Positions 7,251-14,152 of a stretch of DNA of 18,280 nt are shown here, one piece after another. Numbering within the stretch: the first letter of the stretch is position 1; the number at the start of each line of letters is the position of its first letter. A program made the translations under genes and the position numbers. A model generated the notes under the pieces. The model ran no database searches, was not told the DNA's origin, and saw only the letters and a list, made by a program, of their open reading frames with translations. The stretch comes from Alphaproteobacteria bacterium UBA6038 (GTDB lineage: Bacteria > Pseudomonadota > Alphaproteobacteria > Micropepsales > Micropepsaceae): the NCBI GenBank assembly GCA_002429315.1, contig DIZC01000002.1, positions 286 through 18,565 of the forward strand. Direction: 5' to 3'.

Positions 7251-7703
7251 ATGGATGACGAGGACTGGATAGCACTGGCGCTGCGTGAGGCGGAAGCGGC
7301 GGGCAAACGCGGCGAGGTGCCGGTGGGCGCGATGCTGGTGGGCGCCGACGGCCAATTGCTGGCGGGGGACGGCAATCGCATCCTCGAGAAGCGCGATCCC
7401 ACCGCCCATGCCGAGATGGTGGTGATCCGCGAAGGCGCGCGCAGCACCGACAACGAGCGGCTGGTCGGCACCACGCTCTACGTGACGCTGGAGCCGTGCG
7501 CGATGTGTGTCGGCGCCATCAGCCTGGCGCGCGTGTCGCGGCTGGTGTTTGCGGCAGAGGATGCCAAGGGCGGGGCGGTGCTGCATGGCCCGAAATTTTT
7601 CGCGCAAGCCACCTGCCACCATCGCCCGCAAGTCTCCCGCGCCGGCGATCCGGAAGCCGCGGGCGCTCTGTTGCGCAAATTCTTCCAGGCGCGCCGCGGT
7701 TGA
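7251..7703 (+). CDS. tadA: tRNA adenosine deaminase TadA
   Basis: Deaminates adenosine 34 to inosine in the tRNA-Arg anticodon ACG, an essential reaction in most bacteria. Length 150 residues, normal for the family. Zinc ligands H53, C83 and C86 appear in HAEMVVIREGA and EPCAMCVGAI, and E55 is the proton-shuttling glutamate. VPVGAMLV and NRILEKRDPTAHAE are also typical. The ATG at 7251 has GGAAGGG (7237-7243) at good spacing. It is divergent from the pseudouridine synthase with only 14 bases between start codons, so their promoters must overlap each other's coding regions; both proteins modify the translation machinery. Confidence 0.95.
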   Translation: MDDEDWIALALREAEAAGKRGEVPVGAMLVGADGQLLAGDGNRILEKRDPTAHAEMVVIREGARSTDNERLVGTTLYVTLEPCAMCVGAISLARVSRLVFAAEDAKGGAVLHGPKFFAQATCHHRPQVSRAGDPEAAGALLRKFFQARRG

Positions 7704-7719
7704 TTCCGGAGGATAAAGT

Positions 7720-7734
7720 CTGACAGGCTGTCAG
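7720..7734. promoter_or_regulatory. Small palindrome upstream of the GST gene
   Basis: CTGACA (7720-7725) and TGTCAG (7729-7734) form a perfect inverted repeat with a GGC spacer, 24 bases before the chosen GST start. It is placed where an operator or leader hairpin could act on the GST-transporter pair. No regulator gene is adjacent. Confidence 0.3.
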
Positions 7735-7757
7735 CCGGGATAATGGTGGAGAAGACA

Positions 7758-8429
7758 ATGGCGTTGATCGTCTACGGGGCGAATTTGTCGCCGTTCGTGC
7801 GCAAGGTGCGCGTGGCGCTGGCGGAAAAGGGGCTCGCCTATTCGCTGGAGCCGGTGAGCCCGTTTCAGCCGCCGCCGGATTTTGCCGAGATCAGCCCGCT
7901 GAAGCGCATCCCGGCCTTCCGCGACACCGATCTGCCGGAGCCGAACAACCATCTCGCCGATTCCTCCGTCATCTGCGATTACCTCGAACACAAATACCCC
8001 ACCCCCCCGCTCTATCCGAGGGACCCGTATGCGCGCGCCCGCGCTCTGTGGTTCGAGGAATACGCCGACAGCCAGATCGCCTCGAACATGGTGCGCCCAT
8101 TGTTTTTCGAGCGGGTGGTGAAGAAGCTGCTCAAGATGCAGACCGATGAAAGCGTCTGCGAGGCGGCGCTGCGCGATCACATGCCGGCGATCGGCGATTA
8201 TCTGGAGAAGCAGATCGGCGATCGCGAATACCTGGTCGGCGACGCGTTCTCCATCGCCGACATCGCCATCGCCACCATGTTCGTGAACGTCCACCACGCC
8301 GGCGAGCCGATCGATAGCGCCCGGTGGCCCAAGCTCGCGGCTTACGTCGCGCGCCTGCATGCGCGGGCGTCGTTCAAGGCGGCGATAGACGAGGAAACGC
8401 CGTTCGTGCGGCAGCTGCGCGCCGCTTAA
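7758..8429 (+). CDS. Glutathione S-transferase family protein
   Basis: Probable soluble glutathione-dependent enzyme of 223 residues. The N-terminal thioredoxin-like domain has LSPFVRKVRVALAEKGL (Ser of the S-P-F motif as likely glutathione-activating residue), the cis-proline segment RIPAF and the gamma-glutamyl-binding DSSVICDYLEHKYP. The C-terminal helical domain has the GDAFSIADIAIATMF N-capping box region. ATG at 7758 is preceded by GGAG with seven-base spacing; an in-frame ATG at 7743 would add five residues but has a poorer site. Substrate is unknown. The transporter gene starts three bases after the stop, so the two form an operon. Confidence 0.9.
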   Translation: MALIVYGANLSPFVRKVRVALAEKGLAYSLEPVSPFQPPPDFAEISPLKRIPAFRDTDLPEPNNHLADSSVICDYLEHKYPTPPLYPRDPYARARALWFEEYADSQIASNMVRPLFFERVVKKLLKMQTDESVCEAALRDHMPAIGDYLEKQIGDREYLVGDAFSIADIAIATMFVNVHHAGEPIDSARWPKLAAYVARLHARASFKAAIDEETPFVRQLRAA

Positions 8430-8432
8430 ATC

Positions 8433-9881
8433 ATGTTGCGGCCGGACCGCCTGGCGTATCCCGGAAGCGCTCGCCTCGGCTTTTTCCGGCTGCTGGCTTA
8501 CGTGCTGCCGGCGCTGCCGCTCGCCGCGGTGGGCATGCCGCTGGTGGTGCATCTGCCGCAGTTCTACGCCTCGCGTGAAGTGGGCCTGAGCCTCGCCATT
8601 ACCGGCGCGATCTTCGCCTTCTGCCGCATCGCCGATGTGTTTATCGATCCAATGATGGGCTTCTTCAGCGACCAGTGGCGCACCCGCTTCGGTCGCCGTC
8701 GCCCGATGCTCGCGGTGGGCGCGCCGCTGCTCGCGCTCGGCATCTGGATGGTGTTCGTGCCGGGGGGCCACATCAGCCCGGCGCACGCGGTGTTCTGGCT
8801 GATGCTGATGTATGTGGGCTGGTCGGCCACCGTAATTCCGCATTTGTCCTGGGGCTCGGAGCTGTCGCCGGACTACCACGAGCGCAGCCGCATCTATGGC
8901 TGGGTGCAGTTCTCAACCGTGGCCGGCATGGTGCTGGTCCTGGTGCTGCCCGCCATTCTCGAGCAGACCGGCGTCACTCAGCGCGCGACCCAGATCATGG
9001 CGATGGCGATCTTCTCCATCGCCACCCTGGTGCCCTCGGTGCTGCTGTGCCTGGCCGTGGTGCCGGAAGCCGAGGTGAAGCTGCGAACGCGCGCTGCCTT
9101 GTGGCCCACGCTGAAATTCGTGCTGGGCAACCGCGCCATGCTGCGGGTGATGGCGCTCGACCTGCTGGAGTCGCTGAACCAGGGGGCTCGCGGCGCCACC
9201 TTCTTCTTCTTCGCCAACCTGGCGCTGTCGCTGCCGCGCTACTCCAACACGCTGCTGCTCGCCTATTTCCTCACCGGTGTGGTGTGCCTGCCGCTGTGGA
9301 TCGCGCTGGCGCGGCGGATGGGCAAACATCAGGCGCTGAGCGCGGCCTATGTTTACGGGCTGTGCGCCGCGCCGCTGATCTATTTCATTCCGGCTGGTAA
9401 TTTCGGATTCGCGTTGGCCGCGCTGGCGCTCTCCGGTGTGAGCTACGGCGCGCCGGCCTTCCTCATCCGCGCCATGATGGCTGACGTGGCTGACGCCGAT
9501 TCAGTTGCGAACAACGCCGAGCGCGCCGGGCTGATGTATTCGTTCCTGTCGCTCACCAGCAAATTCGGATTCGGCTGGGCGGTGTTCATCGCGTTCGCGA
9601 TATTGGGCGCGCTGGGCTTCGATCCCAAGATGGTGCATCCGCCGGCCGTCGTTCTCGATCATCTCCGGCTGGCCTATGTGCTGACTCCGGCGGCGCTTGC
9701 CTTGGCGTGCCTGCTGCTGGCGCTGCGCTATCCCATCGGCGAGCGGGAGCAGCGCCGCCTGCGCGACGAAATCGAGCAGCGCCGGGGGCAATCCGGCCCT
9801 GCATCGGACCCGATGCCGGTGGTGGTTCCCAGTACGGTGGCCGCACCAACCGGGTTCGGAAGCGAAGGGAAAGCCGGATGA
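8433..9881 (+). CDS. GPH/MelB-type MFS cation symporter
   Basis: Inner-membrane transporter of 482 residues with about 12 hydrophobic segments. The family signature after the second segment is clear: ADVFIDPMMG (67-76) with D68 and D72 at positions used for cation coupling in MelB-type proteins, then SDQWRTRFGRRRP (79-91), the GPH form of the loop 2-3 motif. This family usually imports glycosides, pentosides or hexuronides with H+ or Na+, but many environmental members have unknown substrates and no sugar gene is nearby. The C-terminal ~50 residues form a hydrophilic cytoplasmic tail (EREQRRLRDEIEQRR). The start is three bases downstream of the GST stop, so translation is probably coupled. 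Confidence 0.9.
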   Translation: MLRPDRLAYPGSARLGFFRLLAYVLPALPLAAVGMPLVVHLPQFYASREVGLSLAITGAIFAFCRIADVFIDPMMGFFSDQWRTRFGRRRPMLAVGAPLLALGIWMVFVPGGHISPAHAVFWLMLMYVGWSATVIPHLSWGSELSPDYHERSRIYGWVQFSTVAGMVLVLVLPAILEQTGVTQRATQIMAMAIFSIATLVPSVLLCLAVVPEAEVKLRTRAALWPTLKFVLGNRAMLRVMALDLLESLNQGARGATFFFFANLALSLPRYSNTLLLAYFLTGVVCLPLWIALARRMGKHQALSAAYVYGLCAAPLIYFIPAGNFGFALAALALSGVSYGAPAFLIRAMMADVADADSVANNAERAGLMYSFLSLTSKFGFGWAVFIAFAILGALGFDPKMVHPPAVVLDHLRLAYVLTPAALALACLLLALRYPIGEREQRRLRDEIEQRRGQSGPASDPMPVVVPSTVAAPTGFGSEGKAG

Positions 9882-9944
9882 TCGATCTCGCGACGGCGAA
9901 GGCGCCAGGCAGGTGGTCGAAGGCGCGTGGCTGATCGTGCAGCG

Positions 9945-10667
9945 CTAGGCGCCGGGGCGTTTGGCGCGGGCCCGCGCGGCGAACTGGTTCAGCGCCTCCA
10001 CGATCCCGGAAAACGCCACGGCGAAGTAGAGATAGCCGCGCGGGATGTGGAAATGCATGGCATCCGCCACGAGCGACATGCCGATCAGGAGCAGGAAGCT
10101 CAGTGCCAGCATCTTCACCGTGGGATTGCGGTGCACGAAATTCGCCACAGGCGCCGACGCCGCCAACATAACGAGCATGGCCAGCACCACGGCGGCGATC
10201 ATGATCGACAGATGCTCTGCCATGCCGACGGCCGTCACCACCGAATCGATGGAGAACACGAGATCGAAGATCGCAATCTGCACGATGACTCCGGCGAACG
10301 ATGCGCCGGCGCCGCGGCGCTCCTCCTCTTCGCCTTCCACCATGCCGTGGATTTCGCGGGTGCCCTTGGTGAGAAGGAAGAGGCCGCCGGCGGCGAACAC
10401 CAGATCACGCCAGGAAAAGCCGATGCCGCCGACCGTGACCACCGTCGCCGACAATCCGATGATGGCGGCGATGCCGGACAGCAGCGCGATCCGCATGATT
10501 AGGGCAAAGGAAAGGCCGATGCGCCGTGCTGCCGGGCGGCGCTCCTTCGGCAGCCGGTGCGCCGCGATCGACAGGAACACGATGTTGTCGATGCCGAGAA
10601 CGATTTCGAGCGCCGTCAGGGTGGCGAGGCTCGCCCAGGCATGGGGATCGAGGAGCAGCTGCATCAT
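9945..10667 (-). CDS. TerC family integral membrane protein
   Basis: A 240-residue polytopic membrane protein. The two halves of the TerC signature are present: EIVLGIDNIVFLSIA near residues 21-35 and IFDLVFSIDSVVTAVGM near 135-150, each with acidic residues inside the membrane as is typical of the family. A charged loop with EGEEEERR (~112-120) separates them. Members are linked to tellurite resistance and to metal ion (Mn2+) efflux during protein secretion; the role here is not determined. ATGATG gives two possible starts (10667 or 10664); GTGGGA lies upstream. It begins 13 bases after the PAP2 stop, so the two form an operon. Confidence 0.92.
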   Translation of the reverse strand: MMQLLLDPHAWASLATLTALEIVLGIDNIVFLSIAAHRLPKERRPAARRIGLSFALIMRIALLSGIAAIIGLSATVVTVGGIGFSWRDLVFAAGGLFLLTKGTREIHGMVEGEEEERRGAGASFAGVIVQIAIFDLVFSIDSVVTAVGMAEHLSIMIAAVVLAMLVMLAASAPVANFVHRNPTVKMLALSFLLLIGMSLVADAMHFHIPRGYLYFAVAFSGIVEALNQFAARARAKRPGA

Positions 10668-10680
10668 GTGCGAATCCCAC

Positions 10681-11301
10681 TCAGAACCATGGCCGCGCCA
10701 GATCGTGGAATAGCAGCAGCACCGTCTCACGCGCGGCAATCAGCCCGATCGCGGCGCCGATGAACACGTCGCTGAGGAAATGGGAATTCAGCGCTGCCCG
10801 GGTGAGCGCCAGATAGAGTGCCACCGCAAGCCACAGCGGCGCCAGCTGCGGCACCGCTCCCGACAAGATCACCGCCACGCAACAAATGGTCATCGCGTGG
10901 CCGGAGGGGAATGAATCGTATTGCGGGTTATAGTGGAACAACCGGAAACCGTAGAGTTCGTGTTCCAGCTCGTCGCGCGGACGCCGTCGCCCGACGACGA
11001 GCTTGATGATGTGCAGAACGGCGCTGCTTGCCGCAAGGCAGGCGAGAAACGCCAGCGCGCCGCGAGAAATGGCATGAAGCAGCGCCCTCTCACCCCACAC
11101 CGCTTGTGCGAGGACGGCGGCGGCCAGGACCAGGATCGAGGCCATCAGCCATCGCGCACCTTTGGCATAGTCGGTCGTCAAGCGGATGCGCCGAAACCAG
11201 TAGCCGGGAATGCGGTCGTGAAACACATGCACCGCCCGCCGGTCGATGGCGAAGCAGGCAATCCCGACGAGAAGGCAGATGACCCCGGCCCACAGCAGCA
11301 T
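10681..11301 (-). CDS. PAP2-superfamily membrane phosphatase
   Basis: A 206-residue membrane phosphatase likely acting on lipid phosphates at the periplasmic face. All three catalytic motifs are seen: K100-x6-R107-P108 (KLVVGRRRP), P132-S-G-H135 and R168-x5-H174-x3-D178 (ending HFLSD). H174 is the expected nucleophile and H135 the acid. Hydrophobic segments surround the motifs, with an N-terminal one at residues 2-19. Candidate substrates are undecaprenyl pyrophosphate, phosphatidic acid or phosphatidylglycerol phosphate; the sequence does not decide. The ATG at 11301 lacks a clear ribosome binding site. It is the first gene of a two-gene minus-strand operon, divergent from the dehydrogenase gene with 97 bases between starts. 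Confidence 0.92.
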   Translation of the reverse strand: MLLWAGVICLLVGIACFAIDRRAVHVFHDRIPGYWFRRIRLTTDYAKGARWLMASILVLAAAVLAQAVWGERALLHAISRGALAFLACLAASSAVLHIIKLVVGRRRPRDELEHELYGFRLFHYNPQYDSFPSGHAMTICCVAVILSGAVPQLAPLWLAVALYLALTRAALNSHFLSDVFIGAAIGLIAARETVLLLFHDLARPWF

Positions 11302-11398
11302 GGGCCGCGTGCTTGCCGCGCCTTGCGCCCGCTGTCAAACGCAAGGGTGGCGAGCTAAACTCGCCCCGATCGCTATTTCCTGGACATCGGAGGGACAC

Positions 11399-12640
11399 AT
11401 GGATTTCGATTATTCGCCGCGTCAGCGGGAGTGGATGAAGCGCGTCGGCGACTTCATGGAGCAATACGTTTATCCGGCGGAGAAAAACTATAATGCGCAG
11501 ATGGCGGAAGCCCGTGACAAGGGCAATCCGTGGATCGTGGTGCCGGTTGTGGAGGAGTTGAAGGAGAAGGCGAAGGCGCAAGGGCTGTGGAACATGTTTC
11601 TGCCGCACAGCGAGCACGGCGCCGGCCTCTCCAATCTCGAATACGCGCCGCTGGCCGAGATGATGGGGCGGGTGAGTTTCGCCTCGGAGGCGTTCAACTG
11701 CTCCGCGCCGGATACCGGCAACATGGAGGTGCTGGACCGCTATGGCAGCCCGCACCAGCAGGACCAATGGCTGACGCCGCTGCTCGAAGGCGAAATCCGC
11801 TCCGCCTACATCATGACCGAGCCGGCGGTGGCCTCTTCCGACGCCACCAACATCGCCACCCGGATCGAACGCAAGGGCGATCATTACGTCATCAACGGCC
11901 GCAAATGGTGGTCGTCTGGCGTGGGCGATCCGCGCTGCAAGATCATGATCGTGATGGGCAAGACCGATCCCGAGACCGACAAATACCGCCAGCAGTCGCA
12001 GATCCTGGTGCCGATGGATTCGCCGGGCATCAAGATCGTGCGAATGCTGCCGGTGTTCGGCTATGACGACGCGCCGCACGGCCACGGTGAAGTGCTGTTC
12101 GAGAATGTCGAGGTGCCGCTGGAGAACATGATCCTGGGCGAGGGCCGGGGCTTCGAGATCGCGCAAGGCCGCCTCGGCCCGGGGCGCATCCATCACTGCA
12201 TGCGCACGATTGGGGTCGCGGAGCGCGCGCTCGAGCTGATGGTCAAGCGGCTGCTCAGCCGCGAGGCCTTCGGCAAGAAGATCGCCGAGCATTCGGTGTG
12301 GGAGCAGCGCGTTGCCGAGGCGCGCACCAATATCGAGATGTGCCGGCTCTTGTGCCTCAAGGCCGCCGACATGATGGACAAGGTCGGCAACAAGGTGGCG
12401 CGCACCGAGATCGCCATGATCAAGGTGGCAGCGCCCCGCATGGCGCTGCAGGTGATCGACGACGCCATCCAGGCCTGGGGCGGCGCCGGCGTCACCACCG
12501 ATTCCGGTCTGGCCCGCATGTATGCGAGCCAGCGCACGCTGCGCCTGGCCGACGGCCCGGACGAGGTGCACAACCGCACCGTCGCGCGCCTCGAATATGG
12601 CAAGTACATGAACCTGCCGCGGCGGGAAGCGGCGACCTAG
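11399..12640 (+). CDS. ACAD11-like acyl-CoA dehydrogenase
   Basis: FAD-dependent acyl-CoA dehydrogenase of 413 residues. Residues 136-151 (AYIMTEPAVASSDATN) form the FAD/substrate signature. NGRKWWSSGVGDPRCK, GYDDAPHGHGEV and ADGPDEVH (384-391) are the forms typical of the ACAD10/ACAD11 subgroup rather than short- or medium-chain enzymes. GGAGG (11389-11393) precedes the ATG. In animals ACAD10/11 fuse this domain to an aminoglycoside-phosphotransferase-like kinase and act on 4-hydroxyacyl-CoA; here a separate kinase gene lies at 15452-16543, so a joint pathway is inferred. The last 44 bases of the gene recur, diverged, at 14034-14077, after the next gene. Confidence 0.94.
   Translation: MDFDYSPRQREWMKRVGDFMEQYVYPAEKNYNAQMAEARDKGNPWIVVPVVEELKEKAKAQGLWNMFLPHSEHGAGLSNLEYAPLAEMMGRVSFASEAFNCSAPDTGNMEVLDRYGSPHQQDQWLTPLLEGEIRSAYIMTEPAVASSDATNIATRIERKGDHYVINGRKWWSSGVGDPRCKIMIVMGKTDPETDKYRQQSQILVPMDSPGIKIVRMLPVFGYDDAPHGHGEVLFENVEVPLENMILGEGRGFEIAQGRLGPGRIHHCMRTIGVAERALELMVKRLLSREAFGKKIAEHSVWEQRVAEARTNIEMCRLLCLKAADMMDKVGNKVARTEIAMIKVAAPRMALQVIDDAIQAWGGAGVTTDSGLARMYASQRTLRLADGPDEVHNRTVARLEYGKYMNLPRREAAT
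12597..12640 (+). repeat. Left copy of a 44-base imperfect direct repeat
   Basis: The final 44 bases of the dehydrogenase gene, encoding the C-terminal GKYMNLPRREAAT and its TAG stop. They align without gaps to 14034-14077 with 34 of 44 identical bases, including the first ten (ATGGCAAGTA). The pair brackets one AT-richer gene, as attachment-site duplications bracket inserted DNA, though neither a recombinase nor perfect cores are seen. Confidence 0.75.
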
Positions 12641-12657
12641 TAGCGTCTGTGCGGGGT

Positions 12658-14034
12658 ATGGCTAAGGTGGGCGACCCGGGGTTTCGCGTCCGAAGGTTCG
12701 AAGAGAAGGATTTTGATGAGATTATTGCGAATTCCGGCGGCCGGCGGGCGCACCCTGACGCTGCCCGCCGCCGGAATCGCGGTGCCGACTACATTCTCGG
12801 TGACGCGGTCATCGAGTTAAAATTGTTGGACAACGAGGGCTTCTCGAAACCGGAGCGCCAGCTAAAGCTAGCGGCGCTCTTTCGGCAGAGCCGTCCCGGA
12901 CGTCCGGTGATTGTCCTTGATCCTGCACAATTGTCTGCCGGGCAACGGCGCGAGTATGAGCGCATTGTCAGTGGTCCCATCAAAGGTGCAGTCGCCTCTG
13001 CGCGAAAACAGCTTGCGCGGTCCCGTGCAGAAAATTCAGCGATTACCACCACAGTGCTTTTAATCGTAAACAACGGTTACACCGCCCTTGATCATGAAGA
13101 ATTGCTGCATCTGGTGACGCAACGAGTTCGCAACGACACCACTGAAATAGACGGCGTTCTGGTAGCTGGATGTTACTTCTACAGCGATGGCTTCGACAGC
13201 TTTTTCATCTGGCCAATGCACTATGAGCCACTGCAACTCAACCGCTCTTTTGGCCAGCTTGCCGCGCTTAGAGATGCTTGGCAGGACTTTTCGGAACGCT
13301 CCATGACAGAGCTGATGAAGGGCCATGTGCCCGCCGGTGATCTCGCTAGGAGCCCAGTGGTGGACCTCTCTTTCGACCTGGACGGGATTACCTTTGTCAG
13401 GCCCGCTCCCCCAATGGGTGCCCCTTCGTCTTTTTACCGAAATGGTCGACCGCGGGAAAACTCATCTGGCATCGCTGCTTGTCCTCCTGTCGCGATAACT
13501 TTTCCAGAGATGAGCCGATCACAGTGGAGAGCGTTCAAAGAATTGCTTCCGCACGAATTTGGGATGGGTAGCGACTTCGATGAATGGCAACGGCATCTTG
13601 CAGAAGCGCATAAATGCTCCACGTCTCTTAAGCCCCTGGTTCCCGTGAGCGTCAACTGTGTCGAGTTTCAGCGTTGGTGCAGTGACAAAGCGCGCGAGAT
13701 GACCCTCAGGGCCGTTCGGGAGTACGCGAACGATCAGTTCAATCAGTTGGTTCACCGGCGGATCGACGACGCGCGCGAACTGAGCGATTCGGCAATCATG
13801 CCGTCTCGATATGTGTTAGTCCAAACCGAGGAGATTGGACAGGATCGTGCCAATGACATTTCCCATATATCGATCGTCAATTTGGCTATAGCTCCCCCGC
13901 ACGACGCAAGAGAGGTGGTGCGGAACGAACGAATATTTCACGAGCATGCGGTCGCGTTGGCTAGTGCCTACGCCGTTGCCGAAGGGATCGAATGCGTTCT
14001 CTGGCAAAAGGATGGGCGGTACGCTGGGCGCTAA
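12658..14034 (+). CDS. Unknown protein with PD-(D/E)XK-like motif, probably acquired
   Basis: A 458-residue protein I do not recognise. Near the N-terminus, GADYILGDAVIELK gives D44-x8-E53-x-K55, the spacing and hydrophobic context of a PD-(D/E)XK nuclease centre; ERQLKLAALF follows, as in some restriction-endonuclease-like proteins. Residues ~130-195 look like a second alpha/beta region (TTVLLIVNNGYTALDHEELL, GVLVAGCYFYSDGFDSFFIWP). The remainder has no clear motif, signal peptide or membrane segment. Start ATG at 12658 has GCGGGG just upstream, poorly spaced; an in-frame GTG at 12649 is possible. Composition differs from its neighbours: 26 G/C in 60 at 13021-13080, against 43 in 60 at 12481-12540 in the dehydrogenase. 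It fills the space between two repeat copies almost exactly, which suggests transfer. A defence-type nuclease is an inference. Confidence 0.8.
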   Translation: MAKVGDPGFRVRRFEEKDFDEIIANSGGRRAHPDAARRRNRGADYILGDAVIELKLLDNEGFSKPERQLKLAALFRQSRPGRPVIVLDPAQLSAGQRREYERIVSGPIKGAVASARKQLARSRAENSAITTTVLLIVNNGYTALDHEELLHLVTQRVRNDTTEIDGVLVAGCYFYSDGFDSFFIWPMHYEPLQLNRSFGQLAALRDAWQDFSERSMTELMKGHVPAGDLARSPVVDLSFDLDGITFVRPAPPMGAPSSFYRNGRPRENSSGIAACPPVAITFPEMSRSQWRAFKELLPHEFGMGSDFDEWQRHLAEAHKCSTSLKPLVPVSVNCVEFQRWCSDKAREMTLRAVREYANDQFNQLVHRRIDDARELSDSAIMPSRYVLVQTEEIGQDRANDISHISIVNLAIAPPHDAREVVRNERIFHEHAVALASAYAVAEGIECVLWQKDGRYAGR

Positions 14035-14077
14035 TGGCAAGTAGATGAACTTGGCGCGAAGAGAAGCAGCGGAATAG
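14034..14077 (+). repeat. Right copy of the 44-base imperfect direct repeat
   Basis: A diverged version of the dehydrogenase gene's 3' end: read in the matching frame it gives G-K-stop-M-N-L-A-R-R-E-A-A-E-stop. Several differences from the left copy are synonymous (CTG/TTG, CGG/CGA, CGG/AGA, GCG/GCA), so it descends from a coding sequence and now carries an in-frame TAG. It begins at the last base of the TAA stop of the 458-residue gene and ends three bases before the kinase remnant. Confidence 0.75.
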
Positions 14078-14080
14078 CCT

Positions 14081-14152
14081 TCAGGCGGCGTGAGCGGCCA
14101 GTTCGCCGAACGGAAGGCTGACCGTCACGATTGTGCCGGCGCCTGGGATGCT
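14081..14152 (-). pseudogene. Orphan C-terminal tail of a histidine kinase
   Basis: On the minus strand, 23 codons before the TGA at 14081-14083 read SIPGAGTIVTVSLPFGELAAHAA (three residues over a short motif: the core is GAGTIVTVSLPF). G-x-G-T-x-V-T-V-x-L-P is the typical last strand of the HATPase_c domain in sensor histidine kinases. No other part of a kinase is present: further upstream the same strand is the amidohydrolase gene, in a different frame, and the two overlap. This is a short similarity, so the identification is moderate. Confidence 0.5.

Noticed and set aside
7731..8879. 382-codon minus-strand open frame opposite the GST and transporter genes
   Set aside because: Composition rich in His, Arg and Gln with no motifs; it is antisense to two well-supported genes.
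9878..9934. Short open frame beginning at an ATGA overlap with the transporter stop
   Set aside because: Only 18 codons, no conserved features; the overlap is probably chance.
11246..11398. N-terminal extension of the dehydrogenase frame
   Set aside because: The extension is not similar to the family and overlaps the divergent PAP2 gene; ATG at 11399 has GGAGG and the family's usual N-terminus.
11090..12571. 493-codon minus-strand open frame opposite the dehydrogenase
   Set aside because: His/Arg/Leu-rich shadow of a conserved gene, with no domain features.
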